A DNA stretch of 64,000 nucleotides from Dugong dugon. Its lineage: Eukaryota; Chordata; Mammalia; Sirenia; Dugongidae. Numbering within the stretch: position 1 is the stretch's first letter; every line of letters begins with the position of its first letter. A model generated the notes under the pieces. That model was not told where the DNA came from, made no database searches, and saw only the letters and a program-made list of their open reading frames with translations. This document shows, piece by piece, positions 21,538 through 32,694 of the stretch. The position numbers and the translations under genes are program-made. The stretch spans positions 54,990,145 to 55,054,144 of the forward strand of contig CM057468.1 of NCBI GenBank assembly GCA_030035585.1, read 5' to 3'.

Positions 21538-21970
21538 CACCTGTCTGTCAGTTTGTTGCACTGTGGTGGCTTGCGAGTTGCTGTGATGCTGGAAGCTATG
21601 CCACTGGTATTTCAAATACCATCAGGGTCACCTGTGGTGGACAGGTTTCAGCAAAGCTTCCAGACTAAGACAGACTGGGAAGAAAGGCTTACAATCTACT
21701 TCCAAAATTTAGCCAGTGAAAGCTGTATGGATCACAACAGAATTTTGATTGACTCAGTTCTTTGGACACATCATTAGGAGGGATCAACCAAGAAAGGAGA
21801 ACGTCATGTTTGATGAAATAGAGGGCCAGCGAAGGAGAGGGAGACCCTTGCTGAGATGGACTGATACTGTTAGCAACGCTGAGGATGACACAGGTGGGGG
21901 GGCAGTGTTTTGTTCTGCTGTATGTAAGGTCATCATGAGTCAGAGCTGACCCCAACAACAGCTAACAACA
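21538..21970 (+). repeat. RTE LINE internal-deletion derivative, short form
   Basis: Starts with about 200 bases of RTE 5' end ('ctgtctgtcagtttgttgca', 'ggtttcagcaaagcttcc', 'ttagccagtgaaagctgtat'). It then passes at about 21730-21760 into RTE 3' sequence ('tttggacacatcattaggag', 'ggagagggagacccttgctg') and ends near 'cagagctgacc' plus caa repeats. It lacks all endonuclease and RT motifs and keeps more 5' and less 3' sequence than the copy at 7242. Confidence 0.8.
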
Positions 21971-22084
21971 AAATCTCTACTGAAAGTGATCAAATAGAAA
22001 TATTCATGTTGTGGGATTAATAACAGCATATTTCTCCTCTAGTGGTATTTCTATTTACTGAAATATTTTAGGATAAAATGACAT

Positions 22085-22262
22085 GAGGGATTTACTTTAA
22101 AAAAATCCAGTTGAGAGAAGGAAAGGAACTGGGAGGGGCAGAAAGGAAAGAAGTTGGCCATGAATTGATAGCTGATGAAGCCAGGTGATGGGTACATGGC
22201 TGTTCCTTATACCATTCTCTCTGCTTAAAAATTTCCATAACACAACATTCAAACAAACAAAC
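22085..22262 (+). repeat. Old L1 3' end
   Basis: Tract 'aggtgatgggtacatggctg', 'taccattctctctgctt', 'aatttccataac' followed by an A-rich (caaa)n tail is the typical end of mammalian L1M 3' UTRs in plus orientation. Confidence 0.6.
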
Positions 22263-25200
22263 AAAACACAAGGTCAATATTCTGCTTAACGCAAAGAAAT
22301 CAATTAAATGATGAAATTATTCAGATAATTTGGTAACAGGTGAAGGAACTATTCTGGGGCACAGATATCTCTCTGGCATTTCCCAAATCATGTCAGCTAC
22401 TTTTCATATACTGTGCAAGAATAGATGACTTGATCAGAAAATGTCTCAGCTGCTTTAAGATAAAATTAATTTGGATGTCTATTCAGGCAAATAGTTTGAA
22501 GGACTGAATTTTTTTTTAAATGAAGTCTTGGTTCTTTTAAACAACCTTTCACTTTAGGTAAACATAAATAATTCTGAACAGGGCCGAAGTTTTGTTGCTC
22601 TTGTGCTCTCTATGCTATGAAACATGTTTTGAGGTAAAGATGTGCTACAGCCACAGAACAATGCTAACCCATTTGATTATTATTGAAAAGAATAAACAGT
22701 TGATTATACACAGAAGGTGAAACTTCATTGTGATAATAATTACCACTTTTATAAAGAAATGGTAACCTTTGAACTTTGTCACTCTTGTATTTCTATATAA
22801 CAATTTAGGTAACAAAGGTTTTTAATCTTTCAAATCAGGCAACAGTGGAAGCAACTGATTTGTTGCATTAACTCTTTAAATGTTAACCAGCTAGGTATTC
22901 TTTAGTGTTTTCCAGTTACTCATTTAACCATTTTATTGTGTTATTTTTTTCTCTCATTGTTGGTAATTTCCACAGGGAAAGTTGAAAAGCAAACTCGTAT
23001 GATTTTTTTCTACACCACGAAGTCATTTTATTAATAGCACCCCCTGTTCACTACATATTTATTATTAAACGTTCACTATGTATTTGGGGCCTATAAATCC
23101 TACTTCAAAATTAAAGTTCTGTTGTTCTTGGGCACTCTTAAGTTTCCTTTTGTATGGCTTTATTGCCCTCAACATTTCCTCGGTGTAAACTACTGAGCAA
23201 GGGAACAAGATTTCCTTTGTAATTGATACCTAAATTTCTATTCTGCTTTAAGCATCTAATTTGCACTGTGCAGACATATAATTTAAGACTTGTAGCTGTA
23301 TCACTAAAGTACAACAGTTTACGCTGATCTCTAATTTTCGGAGTTCTATTGGCTATAATTTAAATTTTTTGCTTGTTTTTAACTGCAGTGTAAACCAGAA
23401 TACATCAGAAATATTTGCATATTGACAGAGACTGGGAAAAGGATGCCTTGTTCTGATTTTAGATAACCATTCTCTTTTCACGACCGCAGGTGCAGGGCCC
23501 ATTCATAATATTTGCTTCAAATCAGTTATATTCACTTGATGGGAACACAGTGCTACTACATGAGAGATTGATTAATATTTACAAAACACAATGATATTAA
23601 AAACAACTTATTACTATTATTAGCAAATTCTAAAAGTAAGTAGGGCTTTTTGTCCTTTGCCTACCTATTAGGGACAAAATATACCCATTGACAGATCTTC
23701 ATCATTTTGTTATTATGTGTATATGTGTTTACTAAATCTAGAATAATACTTTGTCATTAATTTATGAAACAGGATGGAATTTTACTCTGTGGAAAAAATC
23801 TGCTGCAACAAATACATGTTCCATTTAAGAGATAATTGATAGTGAATGTTACTTTTTCCTTTGCTCTATGTTTCACTTATTTTGAAATCAACGTACAAGC
23901 CAAAAATAACCACAACATAAAAATTTACTCTAATTGCCAGGGTTTCACATAGCTAGGTAAATCTCCCTGAAACAAATATTAGACAATTATATATGCAACA
24001 ATTAAGTGAAGCTAGCTTGGTGTTTCCATTATAAACCCTTTTTTACAAGGTTATGACTTGACTGTTGTAATTAGCTTCAGGGTGAAACCTGGCACATCAA
24101 TTCAAAGCGTAGGAGTAAATTTTAGTCTACAAAACAAGTACAATTATTAGTTAAACTCTCCTAGAACCAGAGAGGTCAGAGAAAGTCTGTAATAAAATGT
24201 AAGGACTCAGTGACCACCAAACACAGCTAAGGTAAATCAAAAGAAAAAAGAAAAAAAAGTATGGCAATAATCACTGTACTGCAAAAAATAAATGTCTGAC
24301 CTATGTTTAAAACCAGTGAGAACTCATCCTAAATTGATCATTACTCTTAATTATTGGACGTTTTACTGCTTTCAAACAAAGCCCTGCAAATCCTCCAAAC
24401 ACCTTTTTATACACTATTTGACTTGAGCTTCCTTTTGTGATTTAGGGAGTGCAAGTATTATTATCCCCATTTTACAGATGAAGACAATAAAGTTTATAAA
24501 GAGGTAACCTCTCCAAACCTAAAGTAATTCTGACAGAAGTGGCCTGCCTGGACAGGTCGATCCTAGTTCAGGATTCTCTCTGCTTCTCAGTCTCAGAGAT
24601 TGAGATCACTGAGGGGCCAGGAAAGTTTTTAAAAATCTGAAAAGATGACGATTTAAAGCAAGAATATGCCTCGTGTTTTAATTCATTCAAGCTAAGCACT
24701 ATTCTAGAAGAAACTTGTATGCTGCATCCTATTCTTTCATGGACTTAAAAATGGAAGACTCATTTCCATTCCAACTACTTTATCCACAGCCTCGAGTCAA
24801 ACGCAAGTTAATGGTTAGTGGATCCAAATACTAGAAAGATGGAGAACATATTCTCTACAGACAATGCCCTTAAGGATGGAGCGGAATCCCTACACTGGTT
24901 TCTCTAAGTAAGCCTATCTCCTCCTCCCTTCCAAACTCCTTTATTATTTCGCTTCCCCAACACCCTTGTTAGGGAGCACACAGTGTCTTCTCGTATAATT
25001 AGTTACTGCTATCACTCTGGGACGGAAATGCTTGACACTTGGCCTCCCTGGGGCAGCCTGCGAACGAAGACCTGCCACATATCTGTTCCTCTAAAGTTCT
25101 CTGGGAGACCGACGCTGACACCGACAACTTTACCTGGCCAGGATGCTCTAGCCAGACAGCAATTTCGTGACACCCTTTGGGTAACAGAAGTGGGGGAAAA
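22263..25200. other. Repeat-poor, AT-rich unique region beside the CpG island
   Basis: Apart from a MIR near 24395-24560 I see no SINE or LINE in almost 3 kb. That is unusual for this window, where AfroSINEs fall about every 2 kb. No exon was recognised. The sequence is a candidate for conserved non-coding DNA at the start of the first intron of the minus-strand gene. Confidence 0.5.
24395..24560 (-). repeat. MIR fragment
   Basis: Contains 'ttattatccccattttacag' followed by 'atgaagacaataaagtt', the reverse complement of the MIR 3' half. Confidence 0.75.
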
Positions 25201-25218
25201 AAAAGCAAAAAAACTTAC

Positions 25219-25345
25219 CACTTTGGCTCAGTCCAAGAACAAGTGAAAACACCCAGGCCGTCCGAAGAGCCTGGGCAGGACCTCGCCGGCAGTTTTGCAG
25301 GCAGACAAATGCGGCGGTAAAAAAAGCCAGGGCCCAGCGACACAT
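25219..25345 (-). CDS. Candidate first coding exon of a secreted or membrane protein gene (partial)
   Basis: On the minus strand, an ATG at 25345 (A at -3) opens a frame of 42 codons plus one base, ending at 25219. There the sequence reads caaagtg then gtaagt, a near-consensus splice donor; the junction is phase 1. The peptide has two hydrophobic stretches, ALAFFTAAFVCL (residues 5-16) and AWVFSLVLGLS (30-40), the second shaped like a signal-peptide core just before the exon end. Phase-1 introns right after a signal peptide are typical of genes for extracellular modular proteins. The exon lies at the edge of a CpG island, as first exons usually do. The remaining exons would lie below position 25213, and none were recognised in this window. 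I do not recognise the protein. A chance frame in GC-rich DNA or an extended N-terminus is possible. Confidence 0.45.
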
Positions 25346-26372
25346 AATGCACAGTCGCTCGCACCGCGCCCGCCGCCTCGCTGCTTTCGGGGCGCGTGCT
25401 CGCGCCTCCCGGGCGCACCTCGGGGCCCGCGGGCCGAGTCTCGCTAGGACGTTTCCCGCAGGCCCAGCAGGCGGACCCCGCGGCTAGGAGCTACCGGTGC
25501 AGGTACGCGGGCCGGGACACCCCTCGGCATCTCAGGGCCCCCGTGGCCCTCCCAGCTCGGTACCGCGGGTCCCACCGTCTTCACGAGCAGCACCTCCTCA
25601 GATGGCCGATGCCCCGCGGGGGCGACGCGAGGGAGGGCTCCGCAACCCGCTCCCGGACAAAGAAAAGAGCTTTTGTTTCTTTCCAGCCGGTGGGGCTTCT
25701 GCTGCATAAATCAGCTTAGCGAAAAGCCAAACACAATCAAATCCAAACAAAGCCCGAAGCTGGGGGGAAAAACCACCCTAATGTACATTCACTGAGTGAT
25801 GCTGTTTCTGTGGGAGGGGACGCTGGCGAGGCTGAAGAGGAAAAAAAAAGTCTATGGCGCATCAATCAGCGGGAGCTTCTTCCACAGGTGGGCAGCGAGG
25901 CTAGCTCCACTTAGTTGCAGCTTTGCAGTTTCGTCAGCGGAGCCGCGTGCAAAGACGAGGTGGCAGCGTCCTGGCTGGCGAGGGAGGAAGCTTGGGGTGC
26001 CAGCAGCCGGGGGAGGTGGCTCCAGGAGCGCCCTAGAAGCGCCCGTTGGCTCCTGCGTGGACAGCGCGAAACATCGCCGCTCCCTACTCGGCCGGGAGTG
26101 GAGTGGACCGCCGCGAGCGCTGCAGGGGAGGTTCCGCGCGAGTGCTAGGCGCCCGGCCTCGCGGGGCGGGGGTTGCGTGCCCTCGTCCTCTTGGCTCCAG
26201 TGCACGGCTCGGGCGTCCCGCCACCCAGCCTGGGCAGCTGGAGCGTTCTGGGGCGCACCCGGCGAGGATGCGAGGAACGGAAGGCCGGCGATGGGCGGAG
26301 GAGGAGTGGTCCTGCCGCGGCCTCCCGGGGGTCTCTCAACAAGAGCGTAGCTGGGCGCACTCCTGGCCGGGA

Positions 26373-26385
26373 GTTGCTAGGAAAC
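26373..26385. promoter_or_regulatory. RFX-type X box
   Basis: gttgctaggaaac matches the imperfect palindrome bound by RFX factors (GTTGCC half-sites around a short spacer). It lies inside the CpG island, about 60 bases from a GC box/CCAAT pair. Single motifs occur by chance, so this is suggestive only. Confidence 0.45.
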
Positions 26386-26440
26386 CGCCCCACGCTACCG
26401 GCGGCCCAGGCGGCAGAGCAGCTACAGCTCGGAGCAGCGT

Positions 26441-26454
26441 GGGCGGGACATTGG
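26441..26454. promoter_or_regulatory. GC box plus CCAAT box pair
   Basis: gggcggg followed by attgg (the complement of CCAAT) within 14 bases. This Sp1/NF-Y arrangement is common in CpG-island core promoters. Confidence 0.45.
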
Positions 26455-27310
26455 TGAGGTATGAAGTCACCGCGGCCCACATTCGCTCTTTGTTTTGCAC
26501 ACTCTAGCTCTTTTTCTCTCCCCTTGGCTCTGATAGTTGCCATTCCCATCGTTCGCAAGAACTCCTGATGCGTAGCCGCGCAACAGGAATCGCACTCCGG
26601 GCTCGGTTTCTTATCCTCCCCCGAATCCTTGCACCCCAACGCTCGCCTAGCGGGTGTAGAGACCCGTTCAGCACGAGTGGCAGCTGCGCGCAAACCCCAA
26701 CCTCTCACCCCCCGGCTGCGCGCTCCTTTTCGGCGCTACTCACTGCCTTGCAGCTGCTGCATACTAAGTGGAGTCCGGGGGCCTCTCCCCGCCCCCAACA
26801 CCCTCCGCTCCTGGGGAGAAAGCTGCCCACTTTACTTGAAGTTAGGAGCTCGACCTCTGTCCCAACCCAAGGCTGTCCGGTGTCCCCCCAGCCCTTGGAA
26901 AGTTAGGCGAGTCCGCAGGAGCTGTAACCAGAGTTGCTGGCCCGAGACTTCTCACGGCTCCTTCTCCACTCGGTGCCTTAGCCATGGGCTCCACAGCTTT
27001 ACTCTTCCCAGAGTCTGGTGGTGGCTCCGAGCTTTTGCTACAATGCGTCGTCTGACCTTAAGCGTCACCTTCCCAATAAATGGAACAAAGCAGTTACAGA
27101 CGGCGGCGGAACGGGGAGAGAGACGCTAAGGAGGAGATGGGAGGGCACTTCTGCCTGCTTGCGGCTCAGAAATTTAGGCACAATCGGGGAGTGGGTGCTG
27201 TGCCGAGCAGCTGTCTGGGAAGCAGCGCGCCTCCTCGGGTCCCGTCACTACCGCTCTAGGCCTAGGGAAGGAACCCAGCCCCCTCTCCCGCCGGATTGCA
27301 GACAAGGCTT

Positions 27311-27990
27311 TCAAACACTGAGTGATGGTTCTCTTTTTCCTCTAGGGGCAGAAGCGGTTCTCCATGGTGAAGTCTGACCCCTCATTTCTCCTCTAGCAGC
27401 CTAGCCCACCTCATTGGTAGGTCATCTGCCTCTTGGCAGGTATCGTACCAGTCGAGTACAGTGAAATATGCAGGAGTTTCCCTTCTTATTTGTTTAATAG
27501 TTTCCATCTCCATATTTGGAGGAAAAAAACAAGTAGGAGGAGCTCTCTTTTTTTCTTTCTGTTTTCTAATTGTTAACTGAGTGAATGGAAAGTACCTGGT
27601 TAATTATCCACAACATGAAAACTCCCCCTTTTTCAGGTGTGGACTGCACACTGGAGCCCACAGAATTAGCTAAGCAAACCAGGAGCCCAGTTGGAAAATT
27701 AAAAGACCCCTGGATCTACAAAGCAGGTCATTTTCAAAGACTAAAGGCATGGTCCAAAATTTAAAAACTGACACTTGTAAAAAACTCAATTAACACAACA
27801 CGCAATGTACTCTAAACAGGATTTAATCCAACTCAGCCTCATTATTTGTTTCTTTCCTTAGTTCCATGTCTGAACTGTTACGGTTTTGTCTTTGGTGGTC
27901 TGAAAGTGAAGGGCCTGGAAAGTGGCTGGGATGAGAGATGAGGCTGTTTTAGCTCGGTATACAGATATATCAATACCTAACAATATTAAA
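27311..27990. other. Island shore, no repeat or exon recognised
   Basis: GC content falls back to background. Nothing recognised before a short SINE-tail scrap at about 27994-28025 (attgccgtcaagttgattct). Confidence 0.45.
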
Positions 27991-27993
27991 AAA

Positions 27994-28025
27994 CCAATTG
28001 CCGTCAAGTTGATTCTGATTTACGG
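27994..28025 (-). repeat. AfroSINE tail scrap
   Basis: Only the reverse-complemented SINE tail (attgccgtcaagttgattct) is recognisable. The rest is missing or unrecognisable. Confidence 0.4.
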
Positions 28026-28390
28026 ACTTGAAAATTTGCGCACAAAATGAACACATACAAGCGCTGGTTAGTTATTCTTTAATGGGGCAACATGTACTAT
28101 ATTTTTCAGAGGTTGTTTCACAGACCTCAGATACCTAGTTACCCTGGAGATGGTGCAGTGCTGCACTAAACAAACAAGGTCATTGTGATGTATGTGGAAG
28201 TCCACTCTACACTACAAAGTGACTATCACGTCAGAGTTTCATGACATATTTCTAAATCTAACTCTTGATGCTGGATTGCAAATATCAATGACAGTGTTAA
28301 GTAAAATAGAAGCTTATTAAAATAATATGTTTGTGTTTTGCGAAATTGAAGAGGTATGCATTGATTTTTGTAATTTTATGTTGTTAAGAT

Positions 28391-28597
28391 GGAGTGCCTG
28401 GGTGTTGCAAATGGTTGAAGCACTTGGCTACTAACTGAAAGGTTGGAGGTGTGAATCCACCCAGATGTGCCTTGGAAGAAGGTCTGGTGATCTACTTTCA
28501 AAAAATTATTTAGCCATTGAAAACTCTATGGAACACAGTTCTACTCTACAGACATGGGACTGCTATGAGTTGGAATCATCTTGACAGCAACTGGTTA
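28391..28597 (+). repeat. AfroSINE variant subfamily
   Basis: Plus-strand: head 'gagtgcctgggtgttgcaaa', 'gtgtgaatccacccagatgt', tail 'gagttggaatcatcttgaca'. Same variant body as 18758-18941. Confidence 0.85.
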
Positions 28598-28640
28598 TTT
28601 TTAATATTGTTAGTTGTTGATATATTGTATATACTGAGCT

Positions 28641-28796
28641 AAAATGCGTTGCTGTCAAGTTGATTCCAACTCATAGCAAATCTACACGACAGGGTAGAAC
28701 TGCCCGGTAGGGTTTTCAAGGAGCAGCTAGTGGATTTGAACTGCTGACCTTCTGGTTGGCAGCTGAGCTCTTAACCGTTGTGCCACCAGGGCTCCA
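28641..28796 (-). repeat. AfroSINE, short form
   Basis: Reverse-oriented about 155-bp form: 'gttgctgtcaagttgattcc' through 'gaactgctgaccttctggtt' to 'gtgccaccagggctcc'. It lacks the extra internal segment of the long form. It lies 40 bases from a plus-strand copy, forming an inverted SINE pair (28391-28796). Confidence 0.9.
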
Positions 28797-28799
28797 GCT

Positions 28800-29700
28800 A
28801 TGCAGCAAGAGGACTAAAATGATGTTTATAAGTCTGCTTCAGGAAATTCTGAAGCCCGTCAAATAGAAAGACTTTATCGTTTGTTACATGAGGCCCATGT
28901 AGATATATGTGAGGATACCAGTTTTATGGAGAATAGAAGAATAAGCATGGTGCCATCTATCATCACTTCCCAGTAGTAAAGAGGTTGCAATTCTAGTTGT
29001 AGAAATAACATATGACAGAATATTCTTGATGTGAGACTGTGATGTCTACAAGTTATTTATAGACAAATTATCTGTGCATTTTGGGCTGTAAAGGAAAAGG
29101 TGAATTCTCCTGAAACCCGGCAAACCATCTGTAGGGTTGTCTTACCAAGAATGTAACTAGTGACTCAGCAACAAAAAGTTTGTTTTTTTCCAATAAATGT
29201 TACTAGTCACATAACCCATCCTTTTTCCTGTAAGAAAATAAGTAGGATATTGAAAAGTAATGCAACATTGTTTCCTTCATCATATTACCTGAAAAATTCT
29301 AACAGAAAGAAATGTTTCAAAAGATGGTGACTTGATTAATTCTTGTATTTCTGGTGTGTTCTACTGTCTTGTTTTGAAATTTCTGACAGCTAACTTTTCT
29401 TCATTTGTGGTGATGAGAGCAAGTGAAATTCACGGTCTAAAAATAACATTTTAGTTACTCATTCCAGCTTTTCTATTATTAAACTCTTTGAGTTGCTAAT
29501 AAGTCATAAAATCAGATGACTTGTTTCTTCCCTACTCTTTAAACCTTGATTTCTCACTAATCCAGTTTATAATGAGAAATGAATTAAACTATAGGCAGAT
29601 AGTGGGAGCCAGAGAGACATTTGAGACTGTTCCTTCAATTGGTACTCAGACTTTTAACTAGATTTTGTCCAAATTACTGACCTTGTAAACAAACAAACAA
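28800..29700. other. No recognised feature
   Basis: AT-rich unique-looking DNA with no convincing repeat or exon. Confidence 0.45.
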
Positions 29701-29704
29701 AGAA

Positions 29705-29891
29705 AAAACCCTGTTTCTGTCAAGTGGATGGCAACTCCATTTTTTATAGAGTAGAACTGCTCCATAGAGTTTTCTTGGTTGTAATCTTTATAGAAGCAGA
29801 TTGCCAGGCCTTTCATCTGTGGCCCAGTGGATTCGAACTGCTAACCTTCAGGTTAGTAGTCAAGTGCAAACCATTTGTGCCACCCAGGGAT
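29705..29891 (-). repeat. AfroSINE
   Basis: Reverse-oriented copy, 'ttctgtcaagtggatggcaa' through 'gtggattcgaactgctaac' to 'tgccacccaggga'. Confidence 0.85.
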
Positions 29892-29905
29892 CTGCTGACC
29901 TTATG

Positions 29906-30103
29906 TTGTTGTGTGCCATAGAGTTGATTTTGACTCATAGCAATTATATATGACAGAGTAGAACTACCCCGTAGGATTTCCTAGGCTGTAAATCTTTACA
30001 GGAGCAGATCGCCAGGTCTTTTCTTCCTCAGAGCCACTGGTGGGTTTGAATCACTGACCTTTCAGTTAGCAGCAAGTGCTTAACTATTGCACCGTAGGTT
30101 CCT
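29906..30103 (-). repeat. AfroSINE with target-site duplication
   Basis: Reverse-oriented. The 13-base host sequence tgctgaccttatg (29893-29905) recurs as tgctgacctcatg (30104-30116), one mismatch. The left duplication lies directly after the SINE at 29705-29891, so this copy inserted at its edge. Confidence 0.85.
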
Positions 30104-30389
30104 TGCTGACCTCATGGTTGTGGCTAAAACCATATTCGACTTTTAATATTATATTTTTCTAAAGTTGAGGTCAGAGATTCAATAGGCTTTAAGTGGGTGT
30201 TTTCAAGTTTTCTATGACCTTGCTTCATCTACAGCTCTTAGGAGTTGATGAATGCTCAAGTCAGAGGGAAGGACGTATTATTATGACTATAGCTTCTCGT
30301 TGCTTCTCATGAAAAAGAACAGAAGCCACTAAAAAGTACTTTTCACTGAAGTAGTGCATGTCTCCCATACTCTGGACTGAAGACTCCCT

Positions 30390-30515
30390 ACAACACAATC
30401 ACCTATGGAGTGAGTCAGATTAACTGGTATTCCTGGATGTTCTGAATTAGTAGATCTGGTGCAGTCCCCAGCAGATCTCAAACGAGTCTTATACACTGAA
30501 GTTTAAGAACCCCTG
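30390..30515 (+). repeat. MER20/MER5-like hAT-Charlie fragment
   Basis: Order 'cacctatggagtgagtcag', 'ctgaattagtagatctgg', 'gtttaagaacccctg' resembles the non-autonomous hAT-Charlie MER20 group ('aatcacctggg', 'ctgaatcagaatctctgg', 'gtttgagaaccactg'). Confidence 0.55.
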
Positions 30516-30824
30516 CTTTCATAGGTTAATACTGAGAATCCCCAAAAGCCTAAGGAGTGCTTGATGACAGATTCCAGTGTCAGGTACATTTCAAAGAAAA
30601 ATGAACTGGCGCACACAGGTCTTCCCAAGATATTCTCTAGATAATTAATTCTATGAGATGTTAATATTTTCTGAAACAAGACTTCCATGATTAAGTCTGG
30701 GAAATGCTGGGTGAAAGTTAAACTAAATCCTTCACTGGAGGAATTTGCAGAAACTTAAATAGGCCAATGTGCAATTGGATTCTGCAAATGGAGAACCCTT
30801 TATTTAGGGGCTATCTCACAGACT

Positions 30825-30920
30825 TATTTTCCATAAAGCACACCACTGTTATAGCCCCATTTTACAAATGTGGTAACTGAGTCCTGAATAGGTGAGGAGA
30901 GCAACTTAACTTCTTCAAGG
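30825..30920 (-). repeat. MIR fragment
   Basis: Contains 'gccccattttacaaatgtgg' followed by a degraded 'taactgagtcctgaat', the complement of the MIR 3' half. Confidence 0.5.
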
Positions 30921-30929
30921 GGGTTATTG

Positions 30930-31810
30930 AGTACGGCTCTGATTCTTCTCGACTACCTCATATCTACAACATGGTTCCAAGCAGCAGAGTCAGACTGTAG
31001 CTGTCATAAGTTTAAAAAAAAAAAAAAAAAAGAATTTATTGGAAGGAAATTGAGAGCTCAGAATCAGCAGGAGGCTGAGAGACAAGATTGAATCAGGCCA
31101 GAAACCTAGGGAGGTAAACCAGTAGGACTAAGTGGCCAGCAGACAAGAATGTGTTCTAACCATTGTTTCATCTTCAGGCCACCTGCTCAAGATTCAGAAT
31201 TCTGCTTGGGAATGTCTTAATTTCCTGAACCTAAGTCACATGCCAGTACCCTAGGTTTCTAGGGGTGGAGATTGTGAAGGTGCAGGTCTTATTTTAGTTC
31301 CCACTGTAAAGTATAAGACTATTTTCCAATAAGATAAAACATAATTGTCTTAGTTTGATAAAGGGAGCCCATAAACTGACAAATGTCTATTATTCCTTAT
31401 CTTGGTTTCCTTAGGTAACCTGCTTTGCATTACAATTGGATTTCGGATAATGATACTGCTTTAATTTATCTACTCTGACCACTAGCAGATGCTTTGGTTG
31501 GCAGTATTCCTTACCTACAGGGTTACTACTGAATGAAACATTTTATGTGTGGATAGTCTAATCCTAGCTTTCTATTATCCTTTCATAGCACACAGCGAAC
31601 TAATGCTTATTTAGCTTGTAACTCATTATCAGAATGATTATAGACATGAGATGGTGTTTGAATTCACTTCTTAGCTTGTGAAATTCTTTATCAGATTTGT
31701 AGCAGACTCTATTAGTGACCTTCCCATGCCACTCTAGGCTCACCACATCATTGCAAACAGCTAGAAGTGCTAGGTAATGAACACTGCTGGAAGCTGTCTT
31801 AACCAAAGAC
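30930..31810. other. No gene recognised; A-run at 31013-31031
   Basis: Otherwise unique-looking. The A-run may be the tail of an old retrocopy, but no element body was recognised. Confidence 0.4.
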
Positions 31811-31830
31811 TGACCTGACCTGATGGGAAA

Positions 31831-32031
31831 TCAGTTGCTGTCGAGTGGTTTCCAATTTATGGTGACCTCGTGTGTATCAGAGTAGAATTGTGCTCCATAG
31901 GATTTTCAGTGGCTGATTTTTTCAGAATTGGATCACCAGGTCTTTCTTCTAAGGCACCTCTGGGTGGACTCAAACCGCCAACCTTTTAGTTAGCAGACGT
32001 ACATGTTAAACTTTTGCACCACCTAGGAACA
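31831..32031 (-). repeat. AfroSINE with perfect 16-bp target-site duplication
   Basis: Reverse-oriented SINE bounded by ctgacctgatgggaaa at 31815-31830 and again at 32032-32047. The flawless duplication suggests a fairly young insertion although the body has scattered changes. Confidence 0.92.
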
Positions 32032-32499
32032 CTGACCTGATGGGAAACTCTTGCTCCTTGTGTGGAATCACTTTGGACCTTGTATTCTATATGACTACTT
32101 CTCAAATTATCTTTAGGCCAAAGACATATCAAGTTGCTATAAAAATTTCTAAGTACTTTGAATTTTTGTACATACTTCATCCTGGACCAGTCTCAAACAG
32201 TTCAAGGAGTGGTAGTGTCACATACCGCATTTTCGAGTAACACTGAGCACCTTTTGCCCAAGTTCCCCTGTAGGAGTAAGCTGCAGTTGCCCACGGTGAC
32301 AACTAGATTCAGTCATATCCTTCATTGGCCACCTTTTGCTCCCTCATTGCCCTTTCGCCCCTGGTGTTTGTTTCCTTGTCTCAGGCTCCTCTTCTGGGGG
32401 ATTCCAAACTAAAACAAGGAATAAATATGACTGTAATCTAACCTCTGTGGATTTGAATTCTTTTCTGGTCTAGCTTTAAGGCAACCCAAGGAATAAAAA

Positions 32500-32690
32500 G
32501 CTCAAGGGCTCTGGAGTCTGAAAAAACTAAATTTCAGTCTGCTACTTGGTAGCTGTAGAATCACTGACAAGGTATTTAACATCCCTGGGCCTTGGTTTAC
32601 TAATTTATTCAATGAAGATATTAAAATAGCTCCCAAATAAGATGATCATGAGAATCACAGGAGAGATCACCAATGAGACATGTTCGAATC
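32500..32690 (+). repeat. MIR SINE
   Basis: Plus-strand: 'gggctctggagtctga', 'ctgctacttggtagctgt', 'ccctgggccttggttta' and so on follow the MIR core order. Confidence 0.75.
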
Positions 32691-32694
32691 TACC

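Larger units (their letters stand above)
25250..27310. promoter_or_regulatory. CpG island / promoter region
   Basis: CpG dinucleotides are frequent from about 25255 to 27300 and nearly absent on either side. The densest part is 25370-26450. It contains GC boxes (for example ggggcggggg at 26163-26172 and gggcggg at 26441-26447), an RFX-type X box and a CCAAT box. Open frames on both strands here are long only because stop codons are rare in GC-rich DNA. It is the likely promoter of the minus-strand exon at 25345. A divergent plus-strand transcript starting in 26.4-27.3 kb is possible but not shown. Confidence 0.85.

Noticed and set aside
22249-22268. CRISPR-like or satellite array at the (caaa)n tract
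   Set aside because: Just a short A-rich simple repeat at the end of an old L1.
25396-27377. Long overlapping open frames on both strands in the CpG island (up to 187 codons)
   Set aside because: They overlap in all frames, begin with non-ATG codons in some cases, and have proline/arginine/serine-rich chance composition. GC-rich DNA has few stops. Only the 25345 exon has a donor site and a sensible N-terminus.
31013-31031. A-run as the tail of a processed pseudogene
   Set aside because: No gene-like sequence precedes it and no flanking duplication was found.
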